Origin: Homalodisca vitripennis
Lineage: Eukaryota; Arthropoda; Insecta; Hemiptera; Cicadellidae
Direction of reading: 5' to 3'
Length of the DNA stretch: 64,000 nucleotides
Assembly: GCF_021130785.1 (NCBI RefSeq)
Contig: NC_060211.1
Coordinates: 119,814,501 to 119,878,500, forward strand
This document shows, one piece after another, positions 24,571 to 35,849 of the stretch (position 1 is the first letter of the stretch; every line of letters begins with the position of its first letter). Under the pieces are notes generated by a model that saw only the letters and a list, made by a program, of their open reading frames with translations, was not told the origin of the DNA and made no database searches. The position numbers were made by a program, and so were the translations under genes.

Positions 24571-24917
24571 GACTGAAGATCTCTTAGCTTCTCGCAGATC
24601 ATCTCAGTACGTAAAGTTCGAGACTTTTGGTGTACAGTACATGACTGAAGATTTCTGAACTTATCGCAGATCATCTATAGACGTGAGATTCGAGATTTTG
24701 AAAAAGAGTATTTGACTGATCGAGACTGCGTGTAGAGTATGTGACTGAATAATATGTAACGTCCTGCAGACTATCTCTGGACGTCAAGTTCAACAGTTTG
24801 TATGTAGAGTATGTGACTGATCGATACTTTGGGTCTAGATTATGTGACTGAAGATTCTTACCTTTTTACAGACCATCTCTGGACTTGAAGTTTGATATTT
24901 TGGATGTAGAGTATATG
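24571..24917 (+). repeat. Tandem array with alternating long and short units
   Basis: Each unit begins GACTGA. By position the units are 24571-24642 (72), 24643-24713 (71), 24714-24742 (29), 24743-24814 (72), 24815-24845 (31) and 24846-24917 (72). Long units share a GAAGAT...CAGA-CATCTC-GGACGT body, then AAGTTCGA and a GTAGAGTATGT end. Short units keep the GACTGATCGA start and the GTAGAGTATGT-like end but lack the middle. A further diverged long unit probably precedes 24571 (24470-24570). Confidence 0.8.
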
Positions 24918-24959
24918 GCACATGGTGTTAAACATGAAGTTCGAAACTTTGAATGTATT

Positions 24960-27900
24960 TCTTAGCTTGATGAGGAATTGTAATGTATGGTGATCCATGA
25001 TTTTTGATCATTTCCAGGCATCATTATTATACCATTATTATCCTTACTCTTCATCCAAGGTACCATAGTATCACTTCGGGTCACTAGGAATTAGCGGTAG
25101 CAAATCTTCTAAGCCCACAGGTGGAGAAAAACTGTTCGACTTGTCTATATCTTCTCTGTTGCTGACTATCATTCCATAAAAAGTTTATAGCTCGTTTCAA
25201 TAATTTCAGCTTAAAGGAAAACACAAAATTTCAAGATATTTATAGCCTCAATTTTGAATTTATAATCATTAAAATGTGTATTACCATAGTAACAAAGACT
25301 TTTAATTGTTGTTTGAAGTAATGTTTGGAAATTAATTATCTGAATAATAATTTCGGCATTAATTTTACAAAAAAGGACCATTTCATAACCTCCGGCAGGT
25401 TTTAGGTAAAAATAAAAAAAATAACATTACTTATTAATAATTAAATGTTATGACATAATTTAATTTGAAACCACGTTTTTAATGGACGGATTCAAAATAT
25501 AAAAATCATGTGTGTGTGTGCGCGCGCGCGTATGTATAATACATAATTACTATGAACAACAAAATATGGAATGATTTGAAAAACCTACCATGTTGTAATA
25601 GTAATCAGAATATCTATAATTCAATAACGTATTATATTCCTTAAATTTAATATTTGTTGAAAATCTTTCTATGATGGGTGTAAATGTCAACACCTAAAAA
25701 GCCTATCAAACCTTCACTTCACGTATATCCATTGAGATACTTTGTTTTGACTGTATTATTATCAGAGTGATAACTACTACTGGTCTGATTTAGCTCATAT
25801 TCTACATGTCTGTTTAGCCTATTATTACCTTCTTACCATCTTAGTTGTTAATAATCAATCAGTTTACTAACAAACATTTCACTATAAACATATCATGTAT
25901 GTGTTGTTTACATTTTCCCAAAATCTGACCTGACTAAATGGCAATAGTAGGGACTGAAGCGAAACAACATAAAATTTTTTCCATGAGGACAATTTAACTC
26001 TTTTGCATATGCACTTTTACGCCATTTTTAAGTTCATAGCGTCATGGGAGGAGATTATTTTTAAGTAATAAACCATGCATCTTAATATTTTTTCAGTTTT
26101 TCTGTAAGGTTTGTTTATTTTATAATACTCACGACAAAATACGAAGATTTTGAAATATTTTTAAATAACCTATAAACTATTGAAAAACTAAAAAAAACTC
26201 CTTATATAATAATTACATCTTAAACATGAGACATCTCCCATAACTTGTCGGCTAAAAATATGGCCTAAACTGCTCAAATTTATTGCAGGGCTAAAATTTA
26301 AATACCTGCAGCTGGCTCTTAATTTTAACAACATTTTACCCACTATTTGGCTTAAAACTAACCAACAGGATAAATACATCATATATTTGGGAACATTTTA
26401 TTTGAATCTATAGTTCAATCCTTATTGAAGGATTGATTTTGCTTAAATACGGATTGTGTAATAAATCTACATAAGACATTATGTGAATATACATTAGACA
26501 TTTGAGAGTCCATCTGTCTCTCGCTTCCTTTACGATAAACACTATAAAGTATGCCTTGCACTTGCCAGTTTAATGCACTGTTTGCGGAGTACTAAGAAGA
26601 AACATTTGGACGACTTAGGTACATATAAGTTATGACCCTACCTGAGATTAATGACCGGTCACATTCAGGTTGGTTACATGTGATCAATATACCGTTATGG
26701 CTATCGATATATCTGATAATTCTGGTGTCAAAGACCAGAAGAAAAAATATCTTCTCTGAATAACACTTAAATTTTAAGCGTAGTACAATTGCGAAACAAT
26801 CAATAAACAGACTTATGGGAATAAATAATACATTCTGGGTCGTAAAACTTTCAATTAATTATTTGCATCTACATTTACATTTACAAGTACGAGTACGTCA
26901 CATATCAGATTTTATAGGTGGCATGAAACATCTTAAGTATATGTACATGTGTTATTATGTAACATGTTAAAAATTTTATATGATTTTTTCTCAGTTTGAT
27001 TAAAATTTTGTATTCTGCTATTTAGTTACGTATAAGACCCATGTAAAATATTTGCTAACGCTCAGCGAAATCTGATGGATTAACACGCACCATCATCGAG
27101 CACGATGTTGCTTTTGATATAGAATTAAAGATTTCTGCAACAGTTTAAATATATAGGTCAGTTCAATTTGCAGATATTCGTGTGGACAGATAAAACAACA
27201 AACAGAAATTACATTTTTACATTTTTGAGTGTCTGTATTAACATTTATACAGTAATTATTATTTGTTTAAAATTTTTCATTGACTATGGACTATTTTGAA
27301 GAGTAATATAACTTCTAATATTTGTCATAGTTATATGTAAAAAAGTGAACACTACATTTCGAAGATTTAAAATTAACCCCTTATTTATATGTCAAAACAC
27401 CTAACATACAAAGACACACACACACACATAATTTAAACCTAAAATAAATGTATATAACAACAGAAAATTCCCAAAATGCTAATATATTTTATATAATTTA
27501 TTTATTTATATCTATGAGTTTTCAGACAGTTTTGGCTATAGTACTATATCCAGTTTGGTTTTAAAAACTATATACTGTTTAGGTTAGATATTAGTCACAA
27601 TTGAGCGATATTGTGGCAATATATCTTAAGAAAAACCTCATCTGTAGGCATTAAACTTTGCACGAATCATCATTTTTACGTAGACAAGAATTACGTAGAC
27701 GTAATTTTTGCCATGTTGTGCATGTTCAGCCATGGAATGTGGCTAAGTCAACGAAGTCTATGACATAGTAGGCTTGCACGCTTTCTCCGTAGTCCACTGA
27801 GGTGTAACGATTTCTTTTCTGTTTGGTATCTTTATGGCTATCTATCTGGAGTACCTGTACAGAATAAAATGAGCTACAGCTTTGAAATTATGGATTCAGG

Positions 27901-27970
27901 CTTATTAAGCAACACGTTTTGTAGTGTGCTTCTACTCTACCTTTTGATAATTAAAACATTGATAAAATAT
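24960..27970. other. AT-rich non-coding stretch
   Basis: No gene recognised. It includes a (TG)n(CG)n run at 25509-25530, a short (CA)n run at 27415-27427 and ordinary AT-rich sequence. The minus frame 26188-26382 has no recognisable domain. Confidence 0.45.
25509..25530. repeat. (TG)6(CG)5 alternating purine-pyrimidine run
   Basis: TGTGTGTGTGTG runs directly into CGCGCGCGCG. Such a run is of the kind able to adopt Z-DNA, and it is striking in this CG-poor sequence. Confidence 0.85.
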
Positions 27971-27976
27971 TATAAG

Positions 27977-28537
27977 TGTAAAGAAGGTAGTTCACAACCA
28001 TAATTGTTAAACCTATTTTTCGTTAGTGATCAACCACGTGTTGATCCTAACACCAAACCAAATTTTATTCCCCCCAAAGTCCCGGATCGGTCATTATGCT
28101 GGGACACTCCTCTAGCCAGCTTTGATTTAGAATTCCAGATTAATATTACCCCATAATTAAAACCCCCTACAAATTAAAACACAGATTGACCCTCGATATC
28201 CGAACCATGCTGCCCGTATTTCCCGATCCCCACAACCCTCACGATCCCCCGTCTAACCTGTCTAGCCCGCCATAATTTATTGGCACCTAAATTGTAATAA
28301 AAAAATATGTATCGAGACTTAATTTAATCTACGTCCACAACTCACGGATACCCGTCCAGTCTCCAACGTCCGTCAGCGTACACGTCCGCTCACTCCTCCA
28401 CCACAAGTGCGTACTCGACCAAAACCCGTTTCACCGATAATCGGCCTGATTGTGCCCGTTCCGATCCTCGGTCAAAGGTCGCCCGATTAGCTCCTCCACA
28501 CTGACCGACCCGATCACCGTGGCGGTTACATGCCACA
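27977..28537 (-). repeat. 3' LTR (minus-strand element)
   Basis: It begins TGTAAAGAAGGTAGTT and ends TTACATGCCACA, and is preceded by target duplication TAAG. It shares near-full-length identity with 38107-38666. Confidence 0.95.
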
Positions 28538-28549
28538 ACCTCCCCCTCC
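28538..28549 (-). promoter_or_regulatory. Polypurine tract
   Basis: Directly inside the 3' LTR the minus strand reads GGAGGGGGAGGT. This all-purine run up to one T is positioned as expected for plus-strand priming in reverse transcription. Confidence 0.85.
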
Positions 28550-30165
28550 GGCGGGGCCGACAAAAAATTATTTTTATTCGGATACGACGGAAGGGTGGGT
28601 AGGAAGGGATAGGAGAACCCTACTCTCAATATAGCAAATTTTCCCATAACCCCATCCACAATCTGGACTACTCACGGAATTTTGGGTAACTCCCCCCCCT
28701 ATTTGAGGGAGTTGTCAACTCCCATGGTATACGCGTACAATCCGGGAAGATCCACAGGGCAATGTGTACCATGCTGGAGCTGATGACATTAAAGCATTCG
28801 AGCTTAATTGGGGGGCCATGATATGCTGATGTAAAAAAGTAGGAAAGAAGGATGGGTTTTGGCAAATATATGTTAATATTATATTACAATTTTTTCTCCA
28901 ACATCGCGCGACAGCATCCTCCCCCGGCGAACAAAATTTTGATATGAGGCCTCACATGAGAATGGTAGCATTAGCATTTTGCTTTTATATAGAATTATGA
29001 CAGCCGTGACTGTGCACTGGGTAAATTAACAAATGTCTGCATTAAGGGCCCATGGCTGTAGGTTTTATAGTTGTGCGCTTAATCAATGGGTACCCACATG
29101 GAGTCACTTCAGGATTTCCAATTTTATGCTAATAGTGGTTTTTTATGCTGTACAATAAAAATGTGTTATTAGACACCAACTTGTGGGTGCTGTGGACTCC
29201 ATAATTCCTTATTTTGCTGAACCCATGAACAACCATTTAATTGATAATTCAATCCTGCAACCAAGCAAGTATGATACTGCTTGCACGATTTCGAGATTAT
29301 GTTATCAAATATGGTATATACCGTCTACCATTCTCATGTTTAAAAGTAATACTACTCTGCCAAGTAAGGAGCTATTACGGCGCACGATGGGGAGAAGAGT
29401 TCCACTTTCATATCCGAAATCGGATGTTATGCCAATAGTAAGGATGGGACATGGGGACCGGGATATCAGCAAATGCGTGCAAGGGTTGTTTGAAACCATT
29501 CACCGATCTAAAACAAAAGGAATACCCAAAACTGCCCAATTATAGCAATACATAACCTAACCTAACATAACCTAAATATAAAAACTGTACAAACGTTACA
29601 CTTACATAGTTAGGAATAGAACAGGAATTGGAGAACATTTTCGACGAAATAAACAGCAATAATTGGCAAACCGACGCAAATCATACACAGATCATACGCA
29701 GTCGATGTTTCGTGTCCGGTACTTTAGTTTAAATAACTGACTCCCCTACTGTGACGGCGCCTGAGAGTCCGATTTTTGTACACGTCTGTTCTATATCCAC
29801 CTAAACAAACGTGGCAAGTATAATACCAAGTAGGACCAAATCCTAACCCTTATACTAAAAAATGAAATTAATAACGTACGCATGCTTATTCAAACTACTA
29901 ACTTTAACTAAACTACGTTTGGATAACCCAAGATCTGGCCAGACCTATACATATATACATTTCTGTGTAACTTTTAATTTTTGTGTGAGAGTACCTCAGT
30001 GCAGCCAAGCTTAAATGTTGAATGACATGAAATTCCAACAAGTAGGATCCTGGGTCCTGGGTTACTGTTGTGTCTTGCTCAAAGAGAGTAATTAAAAAAT
30101 ACATACACTCTCCTTAACTAAGGTTAATTATATTAGCAGTACTGCTTTCTAAAAAAAAATCAAAC
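28550..30165 (-). other. Unassigned region between integrase and 3' LTR
   Basis: About 1.6 kb downstream of integrase, where some Gypsy-type elements carry an env-like gene. No signal peptide, fusion-peptide or transmembrane pattern could be supported here. Open frames exist on both strands (minus 28668-28865 and 29913-30104, plus 29183-29545), but none is recognisable. The plus-strand phrase AACCTAACCTAACATAACCT (near 29549) resembles the insect telomeric motif CCTAA by chance or descent. Confidence 0.45.
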
Positions 30166-31460
30166 TCAACCTGGTTCCCAGTGCCCGATGACCACACCGA
30201 AAAGTTTAATGTTTAGGGGCACTGGTTTCCCTAAGACAACCGTCCGTTCTAGGCGGGACCTCGAAAAGCCATACCTCAGACCCAAACGGACCACAATCGT
30301 CCATGGGAAGCAAATGTTATCCCTGTGTTTAAGTGTTAATGTGAAGGAGTACACATTGAAAATTAAAACTAATATCACTACAGAGAAGTGTCCCCTACCG
30401 ACCGGCGCCCCAGGAGTTAATGAGTTGGTGAAAAGAATCTCTTTAAGTGGGATACGTGTGCCTTGCGCACAAATTTTTCCGGTCGATAGGTTGAGTAGCT
30501 TAACAGTCACGGTGATGTGAAAACATTCTATCACGCAAGGTTTAGACCAAAGTGTTAGTAACTTCTGATTTATGCTATCCGCTGCTCTGCTCATAGGATT
30601 GCTCTTATACATGACCCAATCTCTCGGCTTAAATACAACGGGCATCCGTCTAGCATTATATAGCCTCTCTCTCTACGTCTTCTGGCCTGTTGTTAAGTTT
30701 TGTAAGGCCTGGTGCCATTTTTGATCATTTGGGACTATATGCTTTTGATTAGGTACCAATGGATCCAAGTTCCAAGCCAATTCTAATGAATGAGAAATTT
30801 CGTGACCCAAAAACAAACTGGCTGGTGAAGCTTTGGTGCTGTCATGCAATGCAGAATTAAATGCCAATTGAAACCAATGAATGTTTCTGTCCCATGACTT
30901 GTGATCCTGTTAATGAAATATCCTGATAGCGACCTTCATATTTTTGTTCACCCTTTCCGCGTGCGAGGGATTGGCATAATAGGGCGAAGTATAAATGTGT
31001 TGAATTCCATACTCTAAACACATGTCTGTAAATTTTTGGGAGCGAAATTGACTTGCATTGTCGGACACGAGATATTTAGGAAACCCTAAATACGATAAAA
31101 CATGTTTAGTGAGAAGTTTCACTGTTGAAGACACAGTGGTATTTTTAACCGGTAAAAGAATGGTAAACTTTGAACATGCATCCACTACAGTTAAAAGGTA
31201 CCGATTTCCCTGACCTGATCTTGGTAAAGGTCCTACGTGATCAAAAAATCTTTTTCCATACTTGATCTACTATTTCTGAAGATATATGACCTATTTTAGA
31301 TGTAGGAGCTTGCTTTGATCTCTGGCATAAATAACACGACCTAACTCTGTCAGCAATGAGATTGGTTAGATTGTATGCCCAAAGGTAACGAGTAATACGT
31401 GCTGATGTCTTCTTGATTCCTAAATGAGCCGAAGTTGGTGCCTCATGATAGTACCTAAAA
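30166..31460 (-). pseudogene. Retrotransposon integrase, frameshifted
   Basis: The zinc-binding domain is near 31320-31450 on the minus strand: HEAPTSAH supplies the two His and CYLCQR the two Cys. The catalytic core is in 30910-31185: the first Asp in MDACSKF, the second in VSDNASQF, and the Glu in HAERVNK, 34 residues after the second Asp. This is one fewer than the usual D35E spacing and is due to a shortened YYANPS loop. The frame breaks near 30907, then continues in 30673-30867 (NSALHDSTKASPASLFLGHE). The C-terminal domain follows in 30166-30645 (FKPRDWVMYKS, TVKLLNLSTGKI). It would insert the element's cDNA into the genome; this copy is broken at several points. Confidence 0.88.
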
Positions 31461-31849
31461 ACAAGATCTATTATCTTTGCGGTAAAACGACTCGTGGTTT
31501 AGTTTTTCCTGGTGGCTTATATTAGAAGGACACCCTGCTCAACGCTGTAGTTCTGATACTTAACCGGAGTTTTTGATAATCTTTGCAAGCTCAGGATCCT
31601 CTTTTTGATGTTGTGCAATATCTTTAAACGCTTTCGGGTATGGCAAATAAGGTCATAGTAACATCCTTCTGACCATCCGACACCCAACTACCTCACGTGG
31701 AGCAGCTATTAGTTACCCCTGTGTCCTCATTAACATTGTCTTTTCCGTATTCTCAAAAGTCCTGGATAAACAGTCTGCGACCACCATTTTCCTTACCTTT
31801 AATATGCCTGGACCACGAATTTTAAAGAATTAATTAAAACGATACTCAT

Positions 31850-33268
31850 CTTGCGATCTTACCCGTTTGCTGACGAGGATGGTTCCAGGGAGCCATGATA
31901 GTGCTGAACAGTCTGTGTGCAACTGGATATTCGCGGTGCTCGCGGCCTTCAGAAACTTAGTGAAGGCTCAAAGAACACGGCAATGCATTCCAATTGTAAA
32001 GTAGTAGTGTAGTTTAGTTTCATGTCCATTTAGGGCCCTAGAATGTCAAATGCTATTGGAAGGAGAGACCCGTTGTGCTCTTGAGGACAGGACCGCGACC
32101 GACCGCCGAACCCGAGGCATCGGTGTGCAAGATGAATGGCTCAGAGAAATCTGGGGTTTTAAGCACTGGTCCGGATACCAAACATCCCTTAAGACTCTCA
32201 AATGCCTTTTGCTGTTCAGGACCCCAGACAAACTTCACTCCCTTTCGCTTTAACTGATTCAAAGGTTGTGAAATCTCAGCAAACGACTTAATGAAGCGAG
32301 CATAAAAAGCACACATGCCTAGAAATCGGACAATGTTTAACATTTTTTTGGTATTGGGAATCCTCTATTGGTTTTTCTTGAATCAGAGTGGATGGAAAAT
32401 TGTCTGGTTGCTGAAAGTGTGACCCAAAAACTGAATGCGGTTTGAGGCAATAGTGATTTTTTCTGGGTTGACGGTAAGACCTGCCTTGTGAAGTCGTGAT
32501 ATTACCTCCCTCAGATGTTCTATGTGTTCTTCAAAAGGTCCCCGATGAGTACACACACAACAAATCATCAAAAAAATTTTTAAACATATCTAAACTTAAT
32601 ATCACCAAAAAATTGTGTCGATCAGGTTAGTCAAAACCATACTTCTCCCGACGCCAGACCAAAAGGCAAGAAATTAAACTCATACTGTTTGCCATGGAAC
32701 TACAAATGCCGTATACTTTTTTTGAGTATTCCTCCAAGGGAATTTGTAAATACGCTTGATTTAAGTCTAATAAAGAGTACCAACGACTTTGACCGAGATG
32801 CTGAAAAGCAGATTCTATTGTTGGCATAGGAGTCGCTTCAAGATCAATATGCTGTTAATACCGCGATAGTTCACAAACAAGTCTACTCTTTCCACCCTTT
32901 TTGGGGACTAAAAAAGCCGGAGATGCGTATTGAGATGTTGATAGACGAATGACACCCTTGGAAAGAAGATCATCTATGTGCTCTCTCATCTGCTCCAATT
33001 TGGTGGAGCATACTGATATGGACGTGCCCTGACGATCTTTGGTGAGTTGACTATAATAGTATATATTAAGGAGGTTGGTACCTCTTAGTTTATGGTTGTT
33101 TGGGAAACTCCGCAATAAGATCCAAAGCCTGCTGCGTTTGATTGGGTTGAGGTTCTCACCCAACGTCACTGGATAATCACGGCTACTCTCTACAACGGAT
33201 GACAATAACAGACACACTGCGGGTGTTCCGTATGGAAAGGACAACGTACGTCTAGACATATTAAACAT
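31850..33268 (-). pseudogene. Reverse transcriptase and RNase H, frameshifted
   Basis: The N-terminal RT block is in 32855-33268 (DLLSKGVIRLSTSQYASP, FLVPKKGGKSRLV). The next block is 32627-32827 (YSLLDLNQAYLQIPL, which contains the first catalytic Asp). The catalytic box reads FFDD near 32563-32574, where Y-x-D-D is usual, followed after a frame break by EEHIEHLREV, GLTVNPEK and FLGH (32383-32571). The connection domain and RNase H start are in 32053-32343 (FLGMCAFYARFI, LKTPDFSEPFILHTDASGSAVG). A further RNase H block reading HTDCSALSWL lies near 31880-31930 in another phase. All motifs are in the order typical of Ty3/Gypsy pol. Indels separate the blocks, so no continuous enzyme could be made. 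Confidence 0.9.
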
Positions 33269-33489
33269 TGCTCTAGTTTTGGATAAAAAAGTCCGAACCC
33301 AATATAATAGGCACTGGTAATTTAATCATTAATCAGGAAAGGTATATTCCATGATAAGTTTCTAACCTTAATATGCAACTGTGCCCACTACAAAATTCAA
33401 GGGATATCCCCATTTGCCGCTAGAGCCGTCTGTCGAACACAAAATACCGATTTGACAATTCTACGAATATTCTTAACAGTTTTCAAAAC

Positions 33490-33560
33490 ACTCCCGCGAC
33501 ATTAGTGTGAAAGAGGACCCAGTAATCAACAAGTGCTCTCTGTGTAAATTTACCAAAAGA
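33490..33560 (-). pseudogene. Aspartic protease active-site remnant
   Basis: On the minus strand at about 33511-33531 the codons for the retroviral-type Asp-Thr-Gly-Ser active site can be seen. One extra T sits between the Asp and Thr codons, so the motif is split across two frames (GTTGAT then ACTGGGTCC). It lies between gag and RT, as expected. The rest of the protease is too frameshifted to delimit. Confidence 0.6.
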
Positions 33561-33878
33561 ATATATTTATAATAAACAAATATTTGGTTTTGGAACTGAC
33601 GGAGCCATTTTTGACTTTAGTGAAAACCTTACACTTGATAACGATTTAGAGTGAAATCCAGGAGGGGCAGGCACAAAAAAATTGAAGAATCATTTGCGCT
33701 CATTAATGACCTCCCTTGGCTTTTAAATTGCTAGATGTAAAATGTATATTATTTTGGTTAGAACGACCCATGTTTGCTCGATCGGTAAACGAGTATTTGT
33801 GAATGAACGTTGACCTCGACCCTGAAAATTTTCATGATTATAGTTAATGCCGTGATTATTTCTACTCTGATTGCCGTC

Positions 33879-35107
33879 CTACAGAGCGGGTATGAAAGGA
33901 CTTTCATTCCTTCCAGAATTTTGTGCATAATACAAGGTTGAATCAGTATCGTATTGCCGATTATAGTTCATATTCCCGTGCCGTCCCTGGTATTGATTGG
34001 GTTGTTTACTCGCCAAAGCGGTGCGACTGTTGTTTTGGCCCCTAAACCGATTGTGAACATCCTGAATATGCCGGTTGGAATATCCCGTGGGCGTTACCAC
34101 CACTTCGCTCCGCTGGATATAGCGTAATTCCCTATGAAATTGCATTTCAGTTGTCCTACTAACGTCTATTCGAGGGGAGAGTGCGTATAGATCGTCAACT
34201 GTCGTTGGCGGTGGGAAACCTGCAAGACGAGCACGCGTAGCCGGATTGAGACCGGTCAGAATAGTATCAAGCAAATCCTGCTCACCAAATTCAGCCAACA
34301 AAATATCGGCGAGTGACTGAAGATCACTTACGAAAATCAGCCAATGTCTCTTTAGGTGTTTTCACCCGGTATAGCATTTCCGATACACACGGCTGCCTCA
34401 CTCTACCAGGAAGGAAAGTCTCTAAGACCGAGCATAATACTTTTACTCGATGAGTATTTTTCAACTATGGCTCTATTCCAAAGCGCCCTCAGCTGACCCT
34501 CGGTTTTTAGGCAAAAACATTTAGAATCACATTATTCGATGGGACAAGACCGAGCTTAATTACTTGCTTGAAGCTAATAAGGAAACGTACTAAACGTCTT
34601 GGATCAGTTCCTGACACCAAAGGAAAACTATCAATCATATCCAGCCAAAAATCTTGGGTAAATTAAAGTTTGAGTTATCATTCCTGGAGATTGGCCCAGG
34701 ACCTAGCGTCCCCCAAAGCTGCTGCCACCTCCATGCCTACCGCTGCTGCAGTGGTCTTAACCAAATATGACCATTGGTCCTCCGTGGCTATATTTTTTGG
34801 TGCCCTCCTTAAGATTTGGGGTAGTTATCGCCTCATCTTCCAATTCCAGCCTGCATTTTCCTCCGATTTCATGTAAATTGGCCCTAGTAACCTTTCGGAC
34901 CTTATGATTTATGAAATGTTTTAAGAAGAGTTCTTTTGGCTTCCAAGGTGGCTGCTGGCGCGATATGCCAGGCCAGGCATTGATCCTTTGCCTGACTTGA
35001 CCTCAGTTTTGTCCACCAAGAAGTTCCTTTTAGTCGCGATTCCCATTTGATATGGTGGTTGTGCTTGTTCCTCTACCTCATGTTGTCCTATCGAATTCTC
35101 CAGCCAT
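33879..35107 (-). pseudogene. Gag-like protein, frameshifted
   Basis: A plausible start is the ATG at 35107 (MAGEFDRTT on the minus strand), about 190 bases downstream of the SGNH-like frame's stop. The middle contains the phrase FPLVSGTDPRRLVRFL (near 34580-34640), which resembles the F-x-G-x-P-x-x-L-x-x-F start of insect Ty3/Gypsy capsid domains. The best preserved part is 33879-34301: LLDTILTGLNPATRARLAGF, PTTVDDLYAL, then a basic, Asn/Gln/Arg-rich tail (RFRGQNNSRTA, NQYQGRHGNMNYNRQ). No CCHC zinc knuckle is visible, a condition shared by several insect Gypsy elements that use a basic tail for RNA binding. Stops and indels break the frame at several sites. Confidence 0.75.
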
Positions 35108-35211
35108 GATAGCGGGACAAAATTACAATTCTTCAGAAAAAATTAAATCCCTTCTGTAGACTCAAAATAGTACACTAACCGTACACAATGTAAGAAACGT
35201 ATTTGATTTGT

Positions 35212-35223
35212 GGGGGGGGGGGG
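35212..35223. repeat. 12-base G homopolymer
   Basis: An uninterrupted G run on the plus strand (C on the element's coding strand). It lies between the SGNH-like frame and gag and is a likely slippage or sequencing-error site. Confidence 0.9.
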
Positions 35224-35296
35224 TGATGGTCACGGTAATACGGGTTCTTTTCCCTCTTTGAATAGATGTTGAACCCCTAAAAAATTATTTAGACAT

Positions 35297-35845
35297 CTAT
35301 AACTTTTCTTTTAACAAACCAACCAATATTTCATAACCTTTCTTATTAAGATGAATTCCATCCAAATTTTTTGATCGACTGATCTCGCAGAGTTTCCTAA
35401 TAAAACATTAAAAGAATTTATGAGCCCGATTTGGAATTTATTGGTCGCGCATTTTGGAAACATTGCAATTTCACAAGTAACAGAAACAATCCCTGGATAC
35501 CTTCTTCTAAGTAACCTTATTAAGGACAAGTATTGGTCTTTTATAAAATCAAATGAGTCACTACTGAAAACATTATTGGCCCCTATGAACAACACAACTG
35601 GTACTGATGGGTCTATATGTGGTGTCTGTTCTTTAATATGTCATTTAATATCAGCTATTTTAGCTCCAGAAAAGGCAAAGTTAAATTAATGTGCTTACCA
35701 TACCCAATGTTTGTGAGCTACTGTGTTGCAGATGGTAACCTAAACGTTTAGCAAGCGAATCGCCACATATTTGAATGTTTTGTATGCCAAAAATTAATAT
35801 TACCTTGTGATTCAGCCATATATACTTTATATCATTTACCCTATG
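35297..35845 (-). pseudogene. SGNH/GDSL-type hydrolase-like frame inside the LTR retrotransposon
   Basis: The minus strand shows four blocks of the SGNH hydrolase fold in order. Block I: ICGDSLAKRLG (35750-35770), holding the nucleophile Ser. Block II: FAFSGAKIADI (about 35645-35680), holding the oxyanion Gly. Block III: VVLFIGANNVFSS (about 35570-35610), holding the oxyanion Asn. Block V: LDGIHLNKKG (near 35330-35360), holding the Asp-x-x-His pair. It ends at TAG 35297-35299. Breaks are a +1 shift between blocks I and II, an in-frame TGA in block II-III (about 35640), and a shift before block V. Such enzymes hydrolyse esters or lipids; similar domains are known in ORF1 of some CR1/L2 LINEs. 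The start is unclear; the frame is open up to about 35845. It lies upstream of gag in the same direction. It could be an accessory gene of this element or a nested fragment of another. Confidence 0.75.
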
Positions 35846-35849
35846 GAAA

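Noticed and set aside
29183..29545. 120-residue plus-strand frame inside the LTR retrotransposon
   Set aside because: It runs against the element's coding direction, has no recognisable domain and has no supporting regulatory context. It is left as part of the unassigned region.
29547..29575. CCTAA repeats suggesting telomeric sequence
   Set aside because: Only three or four imperfect units are present, in the middle of a retrotransposon. That is too few for an interstitial telomere claim.
30188..30520. Plus-strand open frame opposite the integrase C-terminus
   Set aside because: It is a shadow of the integrase coding strand, as are the plus frames at 32050-32257.
35420..35689. Plus-strand frame over the SGNH-like segment
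   Set aside because: It is antisense to the SGNH blocks, which are clear on the minus strand.
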